Assembly (NCBI GenBank): GCA_022316685.1
Contig: JAKJHU010000158.1
Location: 223,493 to 287,492, forward strand
Source: Progne subis subis
Taxonomy: Eukaryota > Chordata > Aves > Passeriformes > Hirundinidae
DNA length: 64,000 nt
Reading direction: 5' to 3'
Shown: positions 16,721 through 30,976 of the stretch, in pieces
Layout: each line of letters opens with the position of its first letter
How positions within the stretch are numbered: position 1 is the first letter of the stretch
Translations under genes and position numbers: made by a program
Notes under the pieces: model-generated
What the model was told of the DNA's origin: nothing
The model's input: the letters and a program-made list of their open reading frames with translations, nothing else
The model's database searches: none

Positions 16721-17699
16721 AGTGGCACTGGTGGCTCCCCAGGCCTGGGCAGCACTGCCAGGGTCACCAGGAACGTCCCAGGGACATCTCTGGGGCTGCA
16801 GCCACCATGGGGTTATCACAACAGGGACAGTAAAGGACCTTAGCCTTATACACATTATTTTCTACTCAGCTTCCCCTCTGCAACTTGCATTATCAACATT
16901 TCTGGGGTTAGAAATCCTGATTTTCTCGACGACTTCTATCTCCAATGATTTAACTTTACCCTCTGGTGTTGCACACAGCTCCCAGCCTCTGCCCAGCACA
17001 GGGGGGCTGCTCCCCTCCAGCAGAGCCCAATTCTGCAGCACTGCTGGGATGCTCTCACCCCTGAGCCCACACACAGGGCCAGGGAATGAAGCTCCACGTG
17101 GTCCTGAGGAGCTGCAATGCCTCTGAAAGATGGCACAAGGTGCTGTTTTCTCGAGCCAGCAGTGCTTCTGCTCTATTTTACAGCCCACATCCAAGTCCTG
17201 GGGGACACAGCTGGCCCAGGCAGCATCCCCCTGCCAGCCTCTTGTTAAGGGCAAATTCTCAATACCTGAACTCACACACCAGGACAAAAAGGAGAGCGGG
17301 ATAAATACCCAGATAAATTAATGCCAGTTACTGAGGAAATCTTTCAGGGCATTGTCTGCACTGGATTGTGTCTTTCCCACTCCACTTCCACCTCCCCATC
17401 AATACTGTTACAATGAGAATTTACCAGCACAATACCCAGAACAGGATTTGCTCAATGGAGGTGCCAATTAGCCCTTGAACTGCACTCTCTTTCTGCACCA
17501 GCTCGATAATTAAACTTCTTGATTGGGTATTGCTGGAGTTCAGGTTGTGGAACAAACGCCCATTTCCCTGCTGCTGGCCACATCCCGAGGCCACCTTTGC
17601 CAGAGCCTAAGACATACATCCCAATTTCTCTCCTTAAAGCCAAGGGACCCGTTGTTCCTGTGGGGGTGTGTCAGGGAGAAGCCAGCCATGAAGCCATAA

Positions 17700-18350
17700 A
17701 GCACTTCCAACCACCACACTCCACCCTGTAAACATTTTTCTATTTATCTGCCCTTCATTACATGCACAATCTTATTATCTCTGCACATCCTCAAAGCGAC
17801 AGCCGTCAGGGTCACCCTATAAAATATACATGGGCAATGTTACATCTAATGACTGGAGCAGGCAGGGAAATGAAGGATGGGAGGAGTGGAAAACCGCAGG
17901 ATGTTTGAAAGGGATCATCAGTTATATCTGTGCATTTCCTGAGGTGATAATTGAATGACAGTGGCTGGGAGGAAAATCCATTTTTGAGCCTCGGAAAGGA
18001 CTGTTAAGAAAGAACTGTTTTTGTGCTGGCAGCATGTAATGGCTGCCAGGAAATGGGAATGGCTCCTTCAGCCACTGCAGCTCCTCTGCTCCGTGGATTG
18101 CACACAGGGGCTGAGAACCAGACCGAGTATGATCAGCTACTCAAGCCAATAAAAAAATATCGACGGATTTTGGTCATTTTATCTGCCACCCAGACTGCCT
18201 GCTGTTGTGGTTTGCATGTCAGCTTTGATTAATTTAAGTGAAAAGCCAATTTGCGAATGTGCATGAGAAAGGGACACTCTGAACACAAGGACAGGGCATT
18301 GTCTACTTTTATAATTCCTATTTAAACAAAGTATTAAAAATTTAATTCTG
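17700..18350. promoter_or_regulatory. candidate conserved noncoding element
   Basis: A repeat-free AT-rich stretch with TTATC-type GATA cores, homeobox TAATT words and CpG pairs kept inside AT-rich DNA (aaagcgacagccgtcagg, aaatatcgacgg). Such preserved CpGs are common in deeply conserved enhancers. Conservation cannot be tested from one sequence. Confidence 0.25.
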
Positions 18351-21300
18351 CTATTCAGCAGGGAACTTAATCCCCCTGCATCTCAGGAAGGTGTACAGAT
18401 GCTCATTTCTTTCCCAACAACTCAAATTAAGCTTTGTAATTATTAAGTTTTACTACTTCAAAAATATTTTCATTATTTCATCATGCCAGTTTTACAAATA
18501 GAACCAAACTCTATTTACCAAAACCTTTCCTGAGCTATGACTGAGCTGGTTTTTGCTGCTAGGTGACTACTTCAGCTAGCAATAATTCCAGCTGGTATTT
18601 CAACCAAGCCATTCCCAGGGAAGTGTCACTTGGGATCAATGCTCTCATCAGGGCAGTGCTGCCTGGGCTGGCTGGGGTGACCCTGCAGGGCTGATGGCAA
18701 ACGCTGACCTGCAGCTCAGATCACCCTGGGCTTCTCTCACTGCACTTCTGGGGAGGGGCAATGATAACCCCCACATTCACAGCCCCAGAGGCCACACCAG
18801 CACCCCAAAGCCCTGGGAATTCCCCCCCAGATGAGATGGATGACATCTTGCTGATGTGAAAAGAGCATTTCCAGGGGTGGTTTCACTCTGCACAGTCCTG
18901 GCCCTGCCCACCTGAGCAGCCTCTGGCACTGAACACAGGAGCTCCCAGCTGTCTGCCAAGCCCCGTTTAAGTCACCCACTGGTCCCTGTGTGGGCAAAGC
19001 AAAGCAGGCTGAACATCCCTCATCCCTGAACACCTCTGGGGCACCCTGGATGGGCTGGAAGAACGCTCCAATCCCAGGCTGCTGCAGCCTCTCTGGAGCA
19101 GCCACACGGAAATCCCGCGGCACTCATGGCCCACCAAGGACTGCTAATGAGAGCTGCTGCCTCTGCTTGCTTCCAGGTATGAAGCTGTCCCCAGGCTCCC
19201 CAGGTTACATTATATTGGCAGGTTTTGTATTACCAGGTACTGGACACTGAAAAGACAACATATCACAAAACCAGGGGAAAAACCACACTCAAATAAACAA
19301 AAAATACAGAATCTGAAATTCCAATCTGAATTTCCAATAGGGCAATGAGAGCTGAGAGGTGATGAAGAATTAGCCACTTGTTTCTCAAATGTCACATTCT
19401 GTACCTGCTTTTATTTAAATACAGAAGACAGAACTGAAGGTCCTCTTGGTCCTGTGACACCCACCAAGCAGTGCAGCTGTGCCAGCAGCAGCACTGTTTG
19501 AACTCCTGATGTGTCTGACCACTGACCTGCATTCCACACTTCCATGCACCAGATGTTTTAGGTTTTCCAAGCACATCTGTGCTGAATCACACAAAGCCTG
19601 GCTTGTCAAATGTACACACTCCCCTCCCTGACACAGCTTCCTCCTCTCCGAGCTCGTGACCCGTGGGGGAGCTGCTGGGGTTTAAGAGTTTATTACAAAT
19701 ACAGCAGCAGTCAGAAAATACTGAAAATTATATACCGGAGACAAACTTTGTAAAATTATCCTCACTGCTAATGAGGAATGGGAAGATTTAACCCCCTGGA
19801 AATGATGATTTTCTAAGTCCTCACACCTGGTTATTCCACGATGAAAACTATCAACCCCTCTGATCCCAGGCTGCAAGACAGACAGAATGTGACCTCTTAA
19901 TAAAAATCACTAGCACAGGATGTCCAACATCTGAACAGGCCAGATGGAGGAAGAATCCTGTCCACTTTACACCTGGAAAATATCAACTGAACTCAGACAA
20001 ACCAGCAGCTTATCACTGAAACCTCACCCACGCCACAGAGGGTGAGGGAGGACGGGCTCCTGCCCTGAGTTATGGACAAAGCAAACACAACCTCTCAGCA
20101 GAGTCCTTGTCATTAAACCCTGATTTTAAACAGACTCTCTTCCTCTCAGATCTGGTCCCTGAACAGCTGTTTTCCTTTTACTGCTCTCCAAGAACAGCTC
20201 ACTAAACCAGGAGATCTTTCTAGATTAAGTGTGGAAGGTTGAGGGGTATTTCAGTGTTTTCCTGTTTATCGGAGCAACATAAGAAAAGAGGAATATTGAA
20301 GCAGGACATCAAGCAACCCCCCACCCCCAAACCACAAAGAACTGCCACGTAAGCTGCTTATCCCTCAGTTATTGTTGCTTCCCTCCAGTCTCAAATTCTT
20401 TCTGTCAGGAAAAACCCATAGCAAGCAAAATGTAACTAGAAGACAAAGCTAAGAGTTGTAAAGCAGCATTAGGAAGAGCAATTCATTGTAGCTCACTATA
20501 ATACCTATACAGTGAGCTCAGAAGTGAAAGAAATTACCAATTCTTTCCAGCTCTGTTCCGCCCCAGTCTCCAGCAAACATTAACCCGAGCTGCTCCCTCA
20601 GAACGTGGATTTCATCCCCACAATCAGGGCTAAGGCAAAAGGCAGCAGTAAGTAATTTGGGGCATGACATGGGCCTCTGACTCCTGAGCTCTTGCAGATG
20701 GACCTGCAGCTCAGCCCAGAGCCCACTCGCCCTCCTCTCCTTGGCACAGCCCATTCCTCACACAAACACTGCAGGGTCCCACCCTGGCAGCTCAGGAATT
20801 GTCTCCTGTGACAGCCAGCAGCCTTGGGGACGGGGACAGGGACTGCTCCAGAGCTCCACAGGCAGGAGGTGACACCACTGATCCCCTCCCCGTCCCACTG
20901 CCCAGCAGGGCAGGGAGGATCAGCTCCATTACAGCTTGAATCCAACACAGCACCGAGGTGTCAGAAACCCAGAGAGAAGCCTTAGAACAGGGAACTTCAA
21001 CAGCAAAGGAGATGTTACATCAATACTTGTTGTCCTCCTCCTCTGGGAGACAGCAAAGCTGCCTGGCTGATGTTTCTACTTGTGTGGCTCTTGGAAGGAC
21101 AAACTGTTATTAACTGATAAGCTGCAGCCACAGAGTTTCTGAAAGTGCTGAAATATTAATCTCCAAGCCGTGCACTGTCTGCAAACAAAACTGCACACAG
21201 AAACATCCTGCTCTGCTTCATCCCTGAGAGCCAAAATTCCCCATTGCATTTTTCTCTTTAAACTTTGTTTTTCTGTAACAGGTTTACTTCCCCTGCAAAC

Positions 21301-24300
21301 CAACCAACCAACCATCCTGTGGTTCTAGACAAAGCATGACAGCGTTCACCTATTAGAAGGTTTAATTTCATTCTGGATTTCATTGACTACAGCAAAATAT
21401 CACACCCTAAATAAACTCTTCAGAAAGATGCAGAAACCCAGAGGCACAACTGAGTGCTGGAAAAAAGCCTGACATGGATGTTCAGGGTGCTAAACCGGCT
21501 GCAATGTGTATGTATGGAAACTGGAGTGATAAAAGCAGATTTGGGGGGACACATGATTTTGCCTTCTGGCTATGGAAGATTTCCATTTGTGAAACAAGAG
21601 CAGTATGTGACACAGCGCCTGGGCTCGTGGCCAAGCCCAGCAAACAACCACAGGCAGGGCACAAGGAACATTTCCTGCAGAGATGAACACTTGTACCTCC
21701 TGTGAAGGGTTTGTCTTTGCTGCCCCTTCGCATCAATCCTGAAGGAAGAGCCTCACAAAGCCACGGTGACACTGTGGGACAAACCTTCCTGGGAACACCC
21801 AGCTCCTGCCTCCTGCCTTCCCCCACCCATCCTGGTCCTTCCAAAGCTTCTCCTAAACTGGTTCTACCCTCCAGAAACCCAAAATTTCACAGCCTTAGGA
21901 AAAAACACAGACTCAAGATGCCAGTTCCTGTTTAATTACAAACACATCCAACGACCAAGCAGCTGCCACAAGCAAGGCACAGATCCTGCAACAACAGGGA
22001 TTTGAGACATTACACAACCCTGGAAAAGAAACCCTGTGCCATGTGAAAGACACACCACAAAAGCTGTTTTCTCCTTAAAAAGCCCCACTTGACAATGCTT
22101 GATCTGCCCACATGTAAGCACAGGGGATGTTCTGAGTGTCTCATGTATCATTCCATAAGGAATTCCAACTCTCTTCTTTCCCCCTCATTAAAGTCATCAC
22201 AGCAACACTGCTAGGACACAGAATCTGGTTTTGGTCCATCCTTGCAGGTGTTGTTTGTTAGGTAAACAAGCAATTCCTCTAATTATTTCTTTTATCAGGC
22301 CTCACATGTGGAATCAGTCTGGAATTCAGCCCATTCCCATAGGATGTGAGGATAACCAGGATTCCCTGTGTCTACACAATGCAGTCAGCAACTGCTACCC
22401 AGCAAACAGGACAAAAAATGGCATCTTTGGGTGGGAATGAAACCAAAGCTGCAAATCAAGATGTGTTCTCATGCAAATGGTACTAATGATAAAACTACAA
22501 GGGAAAACACTGAAAATTATGCACTAAAACCCTGGAATCTGCGTGGAATTTTTCCACTGTTATTTCTCACAGCAGCACTGCCACCTCTTCAAAATGTCCC
22601 ATGAATCTTTCATATACAAACACGCTCAAGAGGCTCCACAAACACCTGACAGCAGCTCAGGCATGTAAGGATTCTTCCAGCGCTTGTTTTCCAGCATGTA
22701 AAATACGCTCATGCAGTACAGGCAGTGCCTGGCAATCCCAGGGAATGGGACTTTGCAGGGATGAGGAATTCTTCACCTCCAGATCACTGCTTCACCTGGG
22801 CTCTGGAGCATCAGTGACAGCAGAGCTGAGCAGCATCCCAAGGAGAAAACAGGAGCCTGGGGGAGCAGGTTAATCCAGCAGCCTGAACCCACTCCCACCC
22901 ATCCAAATACAGCAGGAGAGAAAAGCAGGGAGCAACTCCTGTGATGTTGGTGCAAATCCTAATGGAGCTGAGCTGCCTCAGGGGAACAGCAGGGCAGCAC
23001 TGCAAACCCTGACACTTCAGTGAAATGGATCTACACTTCAAGCTAGACAAATACTAGAACATTAAAAAAAGAGTAGGAGATCAGGGAGCAGACGCAAAGA
23101 AACATCCCTTGCAAATAAAAACCAAACAAAAAAACCCCAACAAACTTGCAACTAATACAAAGGATTTCCTTACAGTCAGTCACAGCAGTTACCTTGAGCA
23201 GGCAAACACCCAACAACCAGAACTCAAACAGGCAGAACTTCCCACAGCACCCACGAAAATTCAAGTTTTCAAAACCATATTAGAAGTGGAAAAAGGTCTG
23301 TGAGTATCCCACATAACTGAATTAAAACAGCTAGGCTGTATTTATTTTGGTGTATCTTATACTTCAAACCCCTACTCTTTGCTGAGCCCTGCAGGCTTCC
23401 CCAGGAGAGCCCCAAAGCAGCAGGACAGGTTTGTGCTCCTCGTGTTTCCCTAATCCATCACACACGTGCTACTGCAGAGTGGGCTCCTAATTGAAACCAC
23501 TCCAGTTGTCAAACACCACCAAAGCCCTGGCTGTGGTTCACTGGCCGGCTTTTGCTGTGGTTGGGCTCCTCAGCAGGCTTAGGAAAACCTGCAGGGCCCA
23601 GAGCAGGTGTGGGGCTCAGGTGAGCCCAGCTCCACTGCAGAAGGGCTCTGAACCCACCACAGGAATTCATTCCTGGGTGCACGTCGGTTCTGTCCAAAGC
23701 TGCAGGGACCTGCAGATTATTTTCCCTGCATCTCCCAGGGCAGATATCGCATCCCCAGAGATCCCTGGGGAGCAGAGCTGCCAGGAGCCCAGCAGCCTTG
23801 GAGCGAGCCTCGTCAACACTAATTACGATGGAGACAGGGCAAAACAGCACAGGGCCAACAAAGCACTGGCAGCAGCTCACTGACTCCATTCCTCACTTCC
23901 CTGCTGCCCTGTCCAAACTCTGCTCATGACACAAGGTGGAAATCCCCACTCCCTCCTGCAGATCAAGGTGACCTCAGGAAGTCAGGGGGAACGACCTCAG
24001 GGAGCTGCCTGTCCCAAGGTGTGCCCAGCCCTGTCCTACCTGTGCCACCACTCACACCCTGCAAGGTCCCACCAGGGTCAGGCAAAGCACATCCATCAAT
24101 GTCCATGCACTCATTTCCACGAGGTGTTTCCCTGCTCCACCTGCAAAGAGCCAACTGCAGAATTATCCCCACTCCAGAAACTGCCCCTCCTCAGGAGCTG
24201 TCCTGCTGCCACCACAGCAACTCTGCAGCTCCAGCTGGAGACTGAACAGAGTATTTGGGAATTAAGTTACACCTTGGGCCCTTCTCACCACTGAAGGAGA

Positions 24301-27300
24301 GAGGATGCATTGCTAGACAGACTGAAGCAGAAGCCTCTGAAAAATCAGAACTTCTAATTCCTAAAGTATGAAGTCCCCAATAGTCTGGGTTTGGGATTTT
24401 TGTTATTGCTGCTGATTTGTTTTGGGGTTTTCCCCTCATTTGGACGTGACCTTTGTGGAATGGCAAACCCAGACTGAGCAGTGCACCAGAAACGCTGTTT
24501 ATCCACAGCCTGCAGGATCCCATCCACAATTTCAGCTCCGAGATGACAACTAAAGCAGTCAAACATAATGCCAAACTCAGTTTTAAACATTTCCCATACC
24601 TTTGCTATGTAAGTTCCCTTGAAAAGGTCAAAGCGCAACTTCAGCAACTGTAAGAAATGTGAAACCTCAACGCTGCTTTGGCGCAGACACGAAGACCTAA
24701 CCCCAGCTATCCCGAGGTGATTCACAGGCATCTGCTCCGTGTTCCCTAATTGCTGCAGCAATGCAAACTCGTGCAGCTGCAATCTGTAAATGCCAGCACG
24801 GCAGAGCTGTGACTCAGGACGGTAAACACGGCATGAGGGCTGCAAAGGGGTGACTGGACGAGGTGGGGATTTGCACGGACACACGCACCAGCCCCGTGGA
24901 ATTGTGCCAGCAGCTCTGTTCATGTGCTCCGTGGAAAAACAGCCAGGAGAGAGGGACAAGTGGGGTCATTCCCAACCACAAACAGCAGCTCACAATGTCC
25001 TACACTCCTGTTAAATAAAACCTCCTCAAAGCAAATGCAGCACTTCCAGATATCTCCTGGGCAGTGCTGGGTTACAACTCTCTGGTTACTCAAATCCACC
25101 GAGACTTCCCTCCTCTTCATCCTTTAGCTGAAAACCATTTGCATTTGTCTGAAACAAAACCATTATAAACCTTAATACAGAATGAATAGGTGGCAGAGAG
25201 GAAGGGCAGTTTTATGCCCACAGTGAGCAGACAATTTCTTTTCAGAAGCTCTAAATGCAATGTTTTTCTAAAGCCGGGCAACAACAACAAGAAAAAAAAA
25301 TCTCTCCCATCAAATGGCAGAGAGTAAGAACATGAGTTGGAATTGTTAAATCAATACAAGTTTAGCACAGCACTGAGGGAGGGAGGCCTTTGTCCCTGTC
25401 ACTTCTCCACAGCAAGGTGAAGGTCCAGTTACACGACCCCGAGCTGTTCCTCAGTCTGGAGCTCCTTCAGCAGTGGGGATCGGGAGAAATGAATTTTTCC
25501 ATATGCTCCTTTAAAGCCCAGACTGTGCAAGGTCTATGGCACATATTTTTAATCACATCTCAATGGGCAAGGTTTTGCAGAGCTGAACCAGGGCCCAAAC
25601 CAAACCCCTCTTGTTTCTGTCCACTCTGTTCTCCCAGTTTCTGAGCCATTTTCCATCCCAGTTGTATTCCTGCAGTGCAATGAAGGAATCCATGTAGGAA
25701 ATGTTGTCTGTGTGACAGAAAACTGCAGAGGAGCCAGACAAGCTCCAGGGAAGCACAACAACCACAGGTGAAGAACCCTGCCCAGGCAAAACAACAACTT
25801 ACTGCACAAAGTAAATTCACCCTCAACCCTAAAAGCAACTTCAGAAAGGGAAAATAACAGATGGAAAGTAGCAGACTGCAGGAAAAAGGGCAAGGAGAGA
25901 GAAAAGGGTTGGGTTTATAGCTTAGTGGGGTTTCTTTTGGTTTTACTTTGGCTTGTTTGTTGGGGAGGTGGCATGATTTATTTCTCCAGTTCCCTCTCAT
26001 TGCAACTGAGGTAATGAAAGACTTGAGCTTTGGCAAAGATCCCCTCCTTAGCCATAAAAATAAAAAAGAACGGTAATTAAACTTACCAGAAACAAAGCTA
26101 ATCAAACTCAACAGTAACAAAGGGCAACAGAAACACGTTCACTGTATCAGATCTTCCTTGCTGGCCCAAAGCCCAGAGTTTTCATTACATTTTTTTCCTT
26201 CCCCAATTTCACAAGAGCATTAACCAGCCCTGGCCCAGGACGCCTCAGCTTTACAAAAACTCTATTTGTAGGAGATCAGCTTTTCGTGATCCAAAAACCC
26301 AGCATGTGGAAAGTGTTAAGTCTTTCATGTAGTAGAAAAGGTTCTTAAAACTTCTACTGTTCAACTCCAAAATCTTGGAGCTTCACAGCCCATTAGAGGT
26401 TTGTGAACCACAGAGAAGGGCAGAGTTAGCAAAATAAATCAAGAGTTCCTGTGGGATGTCCTGGTGCGTTACACAAGAGGCACAAAGCAGGCTCGGGTTA
26501 AACACCAGGGAGGACTTCTCAGATTGCAGGAGCAGAGAGCTGCTTTATAACCTGGAATGTGCTCTCCTCTCTTTGAAGGGTCTGGAGGCGTCCTGCAAAG
26601 TAACTCCGGTTGTGTCAGGGGCACTGCAAGGGAAAAGGGAGCCCACCGAGTGTCTGGGGGAGGGGAGGATCAGCTCAACCGTTCCACCCAAGAACAAACT
26701 ATTTCACCATGGCAATAAAAGCACTTACAGCACCTTTCTCATGCCAGATCTCTTCCTGCCGTACAGGAGTTTGGTAGCATAAAACAAACAATATTCCCTG
26801 CCAATGTTCCTCACCCCAGGTGACCAGAGTCAGGAAGGATTTCCCAACCACCACCACCGTCAGCATCTGGGATTTTGTCATCATTCTTGTAGCACTTTGT
26901 TTCCTAAATATAGCAATTACTCTGAGAGCAGCTCCTTCACTTACACGTCCCCAGCTCCTAAGCTCACAAAGTCTGCAAGGAAAAGGGCAAACGACAGACT
27001 TAAACTTGAAAGAGCTGAATCAGAAGGCAAACACACCTGTCAGCATCCTGGGATTTAAAAAAAGAGGTGCAAAAAGCAGGAAGTTTTCTGTGGAATCTGC
27101 TTTGATCACTGAGGGTTTACTGTGGCATCACTTGCACCTTCTTAACCAAGTTGAGGCAGGAAGGGAAGCAGGAATCCTCCTGCTGGATTTCTGTCCTGCA
27201 GGATGCAGCCCCTCCTGGCTCCAGGGAAAAGGCACAAACATCACAAATGGGGGATCCCAGACTTGCAAGATCCTCATTCCTCACCAGCAGGAGTAGGAAA

Positions 27301-30300
27301 CCCAAAGCCTGAGCATTTCACAGCTTTTCCACACACCAGGAGACATTAATGCACCTCCTGGCAGGAAAAAGAACCCCTCCATATCCCACATATCCATAAA
27401 TCCAGCACGGTGCAGGTGTGCAGGGCTCTGGCTGACACTTAGAGCTCTCCTGGCACCCTGCAGAACAGGAACCCTCCCTTCCCTGTGCTGGGAGAAAACA
27501 GAAGTTCACCCAAAATGACATCACCCTCACCTAGAAGTAATCACCAGCATCTTTATGTCCTGACAATCTGAATTCTATCACACTCCTAAGCGTTTTCCCT
27601 TCAGATACAGAATGGAAAGGAAAAACAAAGCAAAAGCAAATGCAGCAGATTTCAACGTGTGATGTTAAATGCTTCTTATGCTTACAGAGCCAGTTCTACC
27701 CACAAACTGCTTCACCTCCCCTATGGCACAGCCTCTATTTTAACTCCCCATTCTCACTTTATTCCACCAACTCTGTAATTCCTGGGAGTCTTCCTTGGCA
27801 TGAAAAAAAAACAAAACGAGTGCAAAAAAACCCCCAGTAATCAAGCACTGCTTCTTTTTTACAGCTGGTTGGAAACAAAACTGACAAAATGAGTGCATCT
27901 GTCTCCTGGAGTTGTTATTGTCTTTTCTCCCAGTTCCAGCAGCACATTACAGGATATTTAGGAGTGACTGATGTGTTTGGGGGCTGGTTTGGAGCCAGGG
28001 GAAGGCACTGGGTGCTGTTCATCAGGGGTAGGAGGTGATGACTGAGCCCAGTGATCTCCTGTGGAAGAATGAAGTTCATTCCATGCTCTGTGGCAGCAAG
28101 GCACACTCAAAATACACTTTAATGTCTGCCAACAGAGGGGTTTTTCCTAGTGCACAATCCTCTGCCCCAGGTGGCTGCTCTGTGAACCACACACAAGTCA
28201 GGCACAAGTCCCTGAGGGTTTTAAGGGACCAAACTCTGCTCTGCAGAACTCCTCTGACTCCCCTGCAACACGGCTCATAGCAAGTCCAAGCTGTTTGTAT
28301 TTATTTACTCCTTGAACTCGAAAATTCAAAGCAAACTACTGCAGTAGCTCTTGAAACTGTAATCTCTGTCTCACACACTGTAAATACACATGGTGAGCAG
28401 CACACAGAGGATTACCTGGAGAGCATTTCCCTCCTAAGCCATTTCAAAAGTCAGTCCCCAGGCAGGATTACACAGATTCATTTCTTCCAGGAGTTACCCA
28501 GATTTTAAAACATTAGCACTGTTCTGGGAAAGGGTGTCCAACAATTAGCACTGCTGCTTATATGCCTGGTTTATTTTTGCCTTTCTGAAAGCCATTTTCA
28601 GGTTTTAAAGCATATCTTCAGCCACTGACTGGTAGGGTTTGATGCATGGCAGCCGTGGAGAAGAGTCCTGCCAGGCTGGGACACGCAACCATGAAAACAG
28701 ACTGCACAAATCCTTTACCAGACACCTATTTTATGTACCTGCAATTCACAGGACCTCAGGGTTGATGTCTGAGTATTTGATACAATCTGACAACTGCCAG
28801 GGAAGAAGAAAAGCTGCTGTTTTTTCTCACAGGGAAAGAAAATACAGAATAAATATACAGCTGTTGATGAACAAAAGCACTTTAACCAGAGTCACACATA
28901 CCCTTCAGCACAGATGCAAAAGGGAATTCACAATAGGAAAATAAACAAACCGAAATTCCTTAGGATGGTGAATTATAAACAGAAAGTAAGGAAAATGCAG
29001 TGGAACACAACTCTGAGGACCAGCATTGTGTTCTCTCAGTTGCTGAGGAAGGCTCAGACAATACTGTATCAATTACCCAAATAATCTTGGCTTGTATCTT
29101 TGACTACAGACTTTTCCCTACAAAGCAGAAATTGTCCTTCCTGGCTCCCTGACAGAACTCGATGCAATTGCCTAATGGCCCTCTTTTACTTGCAACAATA
29201 TTTTACTCCTACCTACCTCTAAACCTTCAGAGAAAAATAAACAATGAGATCCAATCTTGTAATGTAAAATAATAAAAAAAAGCCACTGGAGTGCAGAGCT
29301 GATTTATTGCCCATGCTAAAGTCAATTCTAGAGTCCAGCTGGCACAGTGAGCACACCTTCTGCTTTTATGCTCTCCATCTAGGAGGGTTTCTTAGGAAGA
29401 AAGTCAAACAAGCAGCTCATTTTTTGAGCTGATGACGCTGTAAATTACCTTTGGAATACAGAAGTAAAACGACACAACTGAAAATTAATCCTCTTATTCT
29501 CTTAAGAGAACGCTTAAGAGATTTAAAACAAAAACAATAAAAACAAAGCACATTTTAGGTACTTTCTCTTTTTGGTTTTGCTCGCTTCAGCTGGAATTGA
29601 GACAGGCAGGTTTGGGAAAGGGTTTTTGGTCTTTGGAAGCTGGAGCCAGTCATTAATCATTAATCAACGAGCACACACGTGGCACAGGCCAGGTGAAAGG
29701 GCTGTTCAGAGGCAGGCAAGATGCAGCTCCAGGACATGGGAATTCACAGGATACACTCAGGAACGGGAACTAGAGGGACACACGTGTATGGGCCACGGAG
29801 CTGTGGCTCACCTGAACACCTGGAATCCCTTGTAGAGATGAACAAAGACACCATGGTGTGAGCGAGTCGAACCTTTATGTCTCTTTAAAGACCTTTCCAA
29901 ACCTCCTGGTTTATTATCCAATAAAGTTATGACATTTGCAATAGGTTTAACAGTTAAACTTTTGAAAGCAAACCAGATCACAGTGAACACACACACAGAA
30001 CATCCCTCTGCAAACAGCCTTCAGCTCAGAGCCACTTAAATTCAGGAATATCTCCATCTGAGCTCAGCTCCTATGAGCTCAGCATTTCATTACATTCCTT
30101 GGCTTTCCTCACCCTGCTCCTGGTGAGCAGCACGGAGTGCCTGGCTGGGAGCTGCCTCAGCACCCTGCCTCACCTTGAGTCAAACATTAATGCAGCGCTC
30201 TTCCTCCCTCAGCTGAGACAGCCACGCTCACAAAAACAGGAAAAAAAAAAAAAAGAGGCAGCACGTTGCCTTCCAGAAGAGTTTGTTATGCAAATGATTC

Positions 30301-30939
30301 AGGTGGTTTCACTTACACAGGAAAAACAACTGCTGCCTCTGCCCCTGTTTCTGACTGGACTGAAGCCCAGTGGGATATTTGCTGTGACTAAAGAAAAAAG
30401 TCTCAGCCTATCGTTTGAAATCATTAGGGAGATGTGAAGCCACAGGCCCCTGTGCGAGGAGCAGCAAACCCCTGTGCCTGCAATGGCCACACTCTGGAAG
30501 CAGCAGCAGCAGCGAGCAGGATGAAATGAAAAGAACCAGTGGCTGTTTATGTTGGCAGTCGCTTCAAACTCTAATGGAAAATTTCAGCTCTGACCGCATC
30601 CAGGCTAGAACAAGTTATTAAAGAAAAAGGTTCAGCTTTCAAACAGAAAAGGCTTCCACAGCTCGTCCCTCTCTGAACGCTCCCGCAGCAAAGACAAGGC
30701 AGGAAATAATATGGCTTGACTGCACTGTATTAATATTCCATCATTACGGGAATATGGCCTCAAATAAACCAGATTTCCTTGGGGAGAGCAGAGCAGGGAT
30801 AAAGCCCACGCCACGGCCACAACGCAGCTCCCGCTACAAACAAGGCTCACCACTAAATGCAAATATTAAAAAGCCAACGTAGGGCTAAGTAATCACTTTA
30901 TACCAACAGACCGAGAGATATTCATCTAATTATCCCCCT

Positions 30940-30976
30940 CCTTTGATCAAAGGCACTCTGCTATGTGAACAATTGT
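30940..30976. promoter_or_regulatory. TCF/LEF palindrome and SOX palindrome, candidate enhancer core
   Basis: cctttgatcaaagg at 30940-30953 is a perfect palindrome made of two overlapping TCF/LEF sites. Fifteen bases on, acaattgt at 30969-30976 is a palindromic SOX-type site. They lie in a repeat-free AT-rich block (about 30600-31320) with further homeobox-like cores. Motif identity is seen; enhancer function is inferred. Confidence 0.4.
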
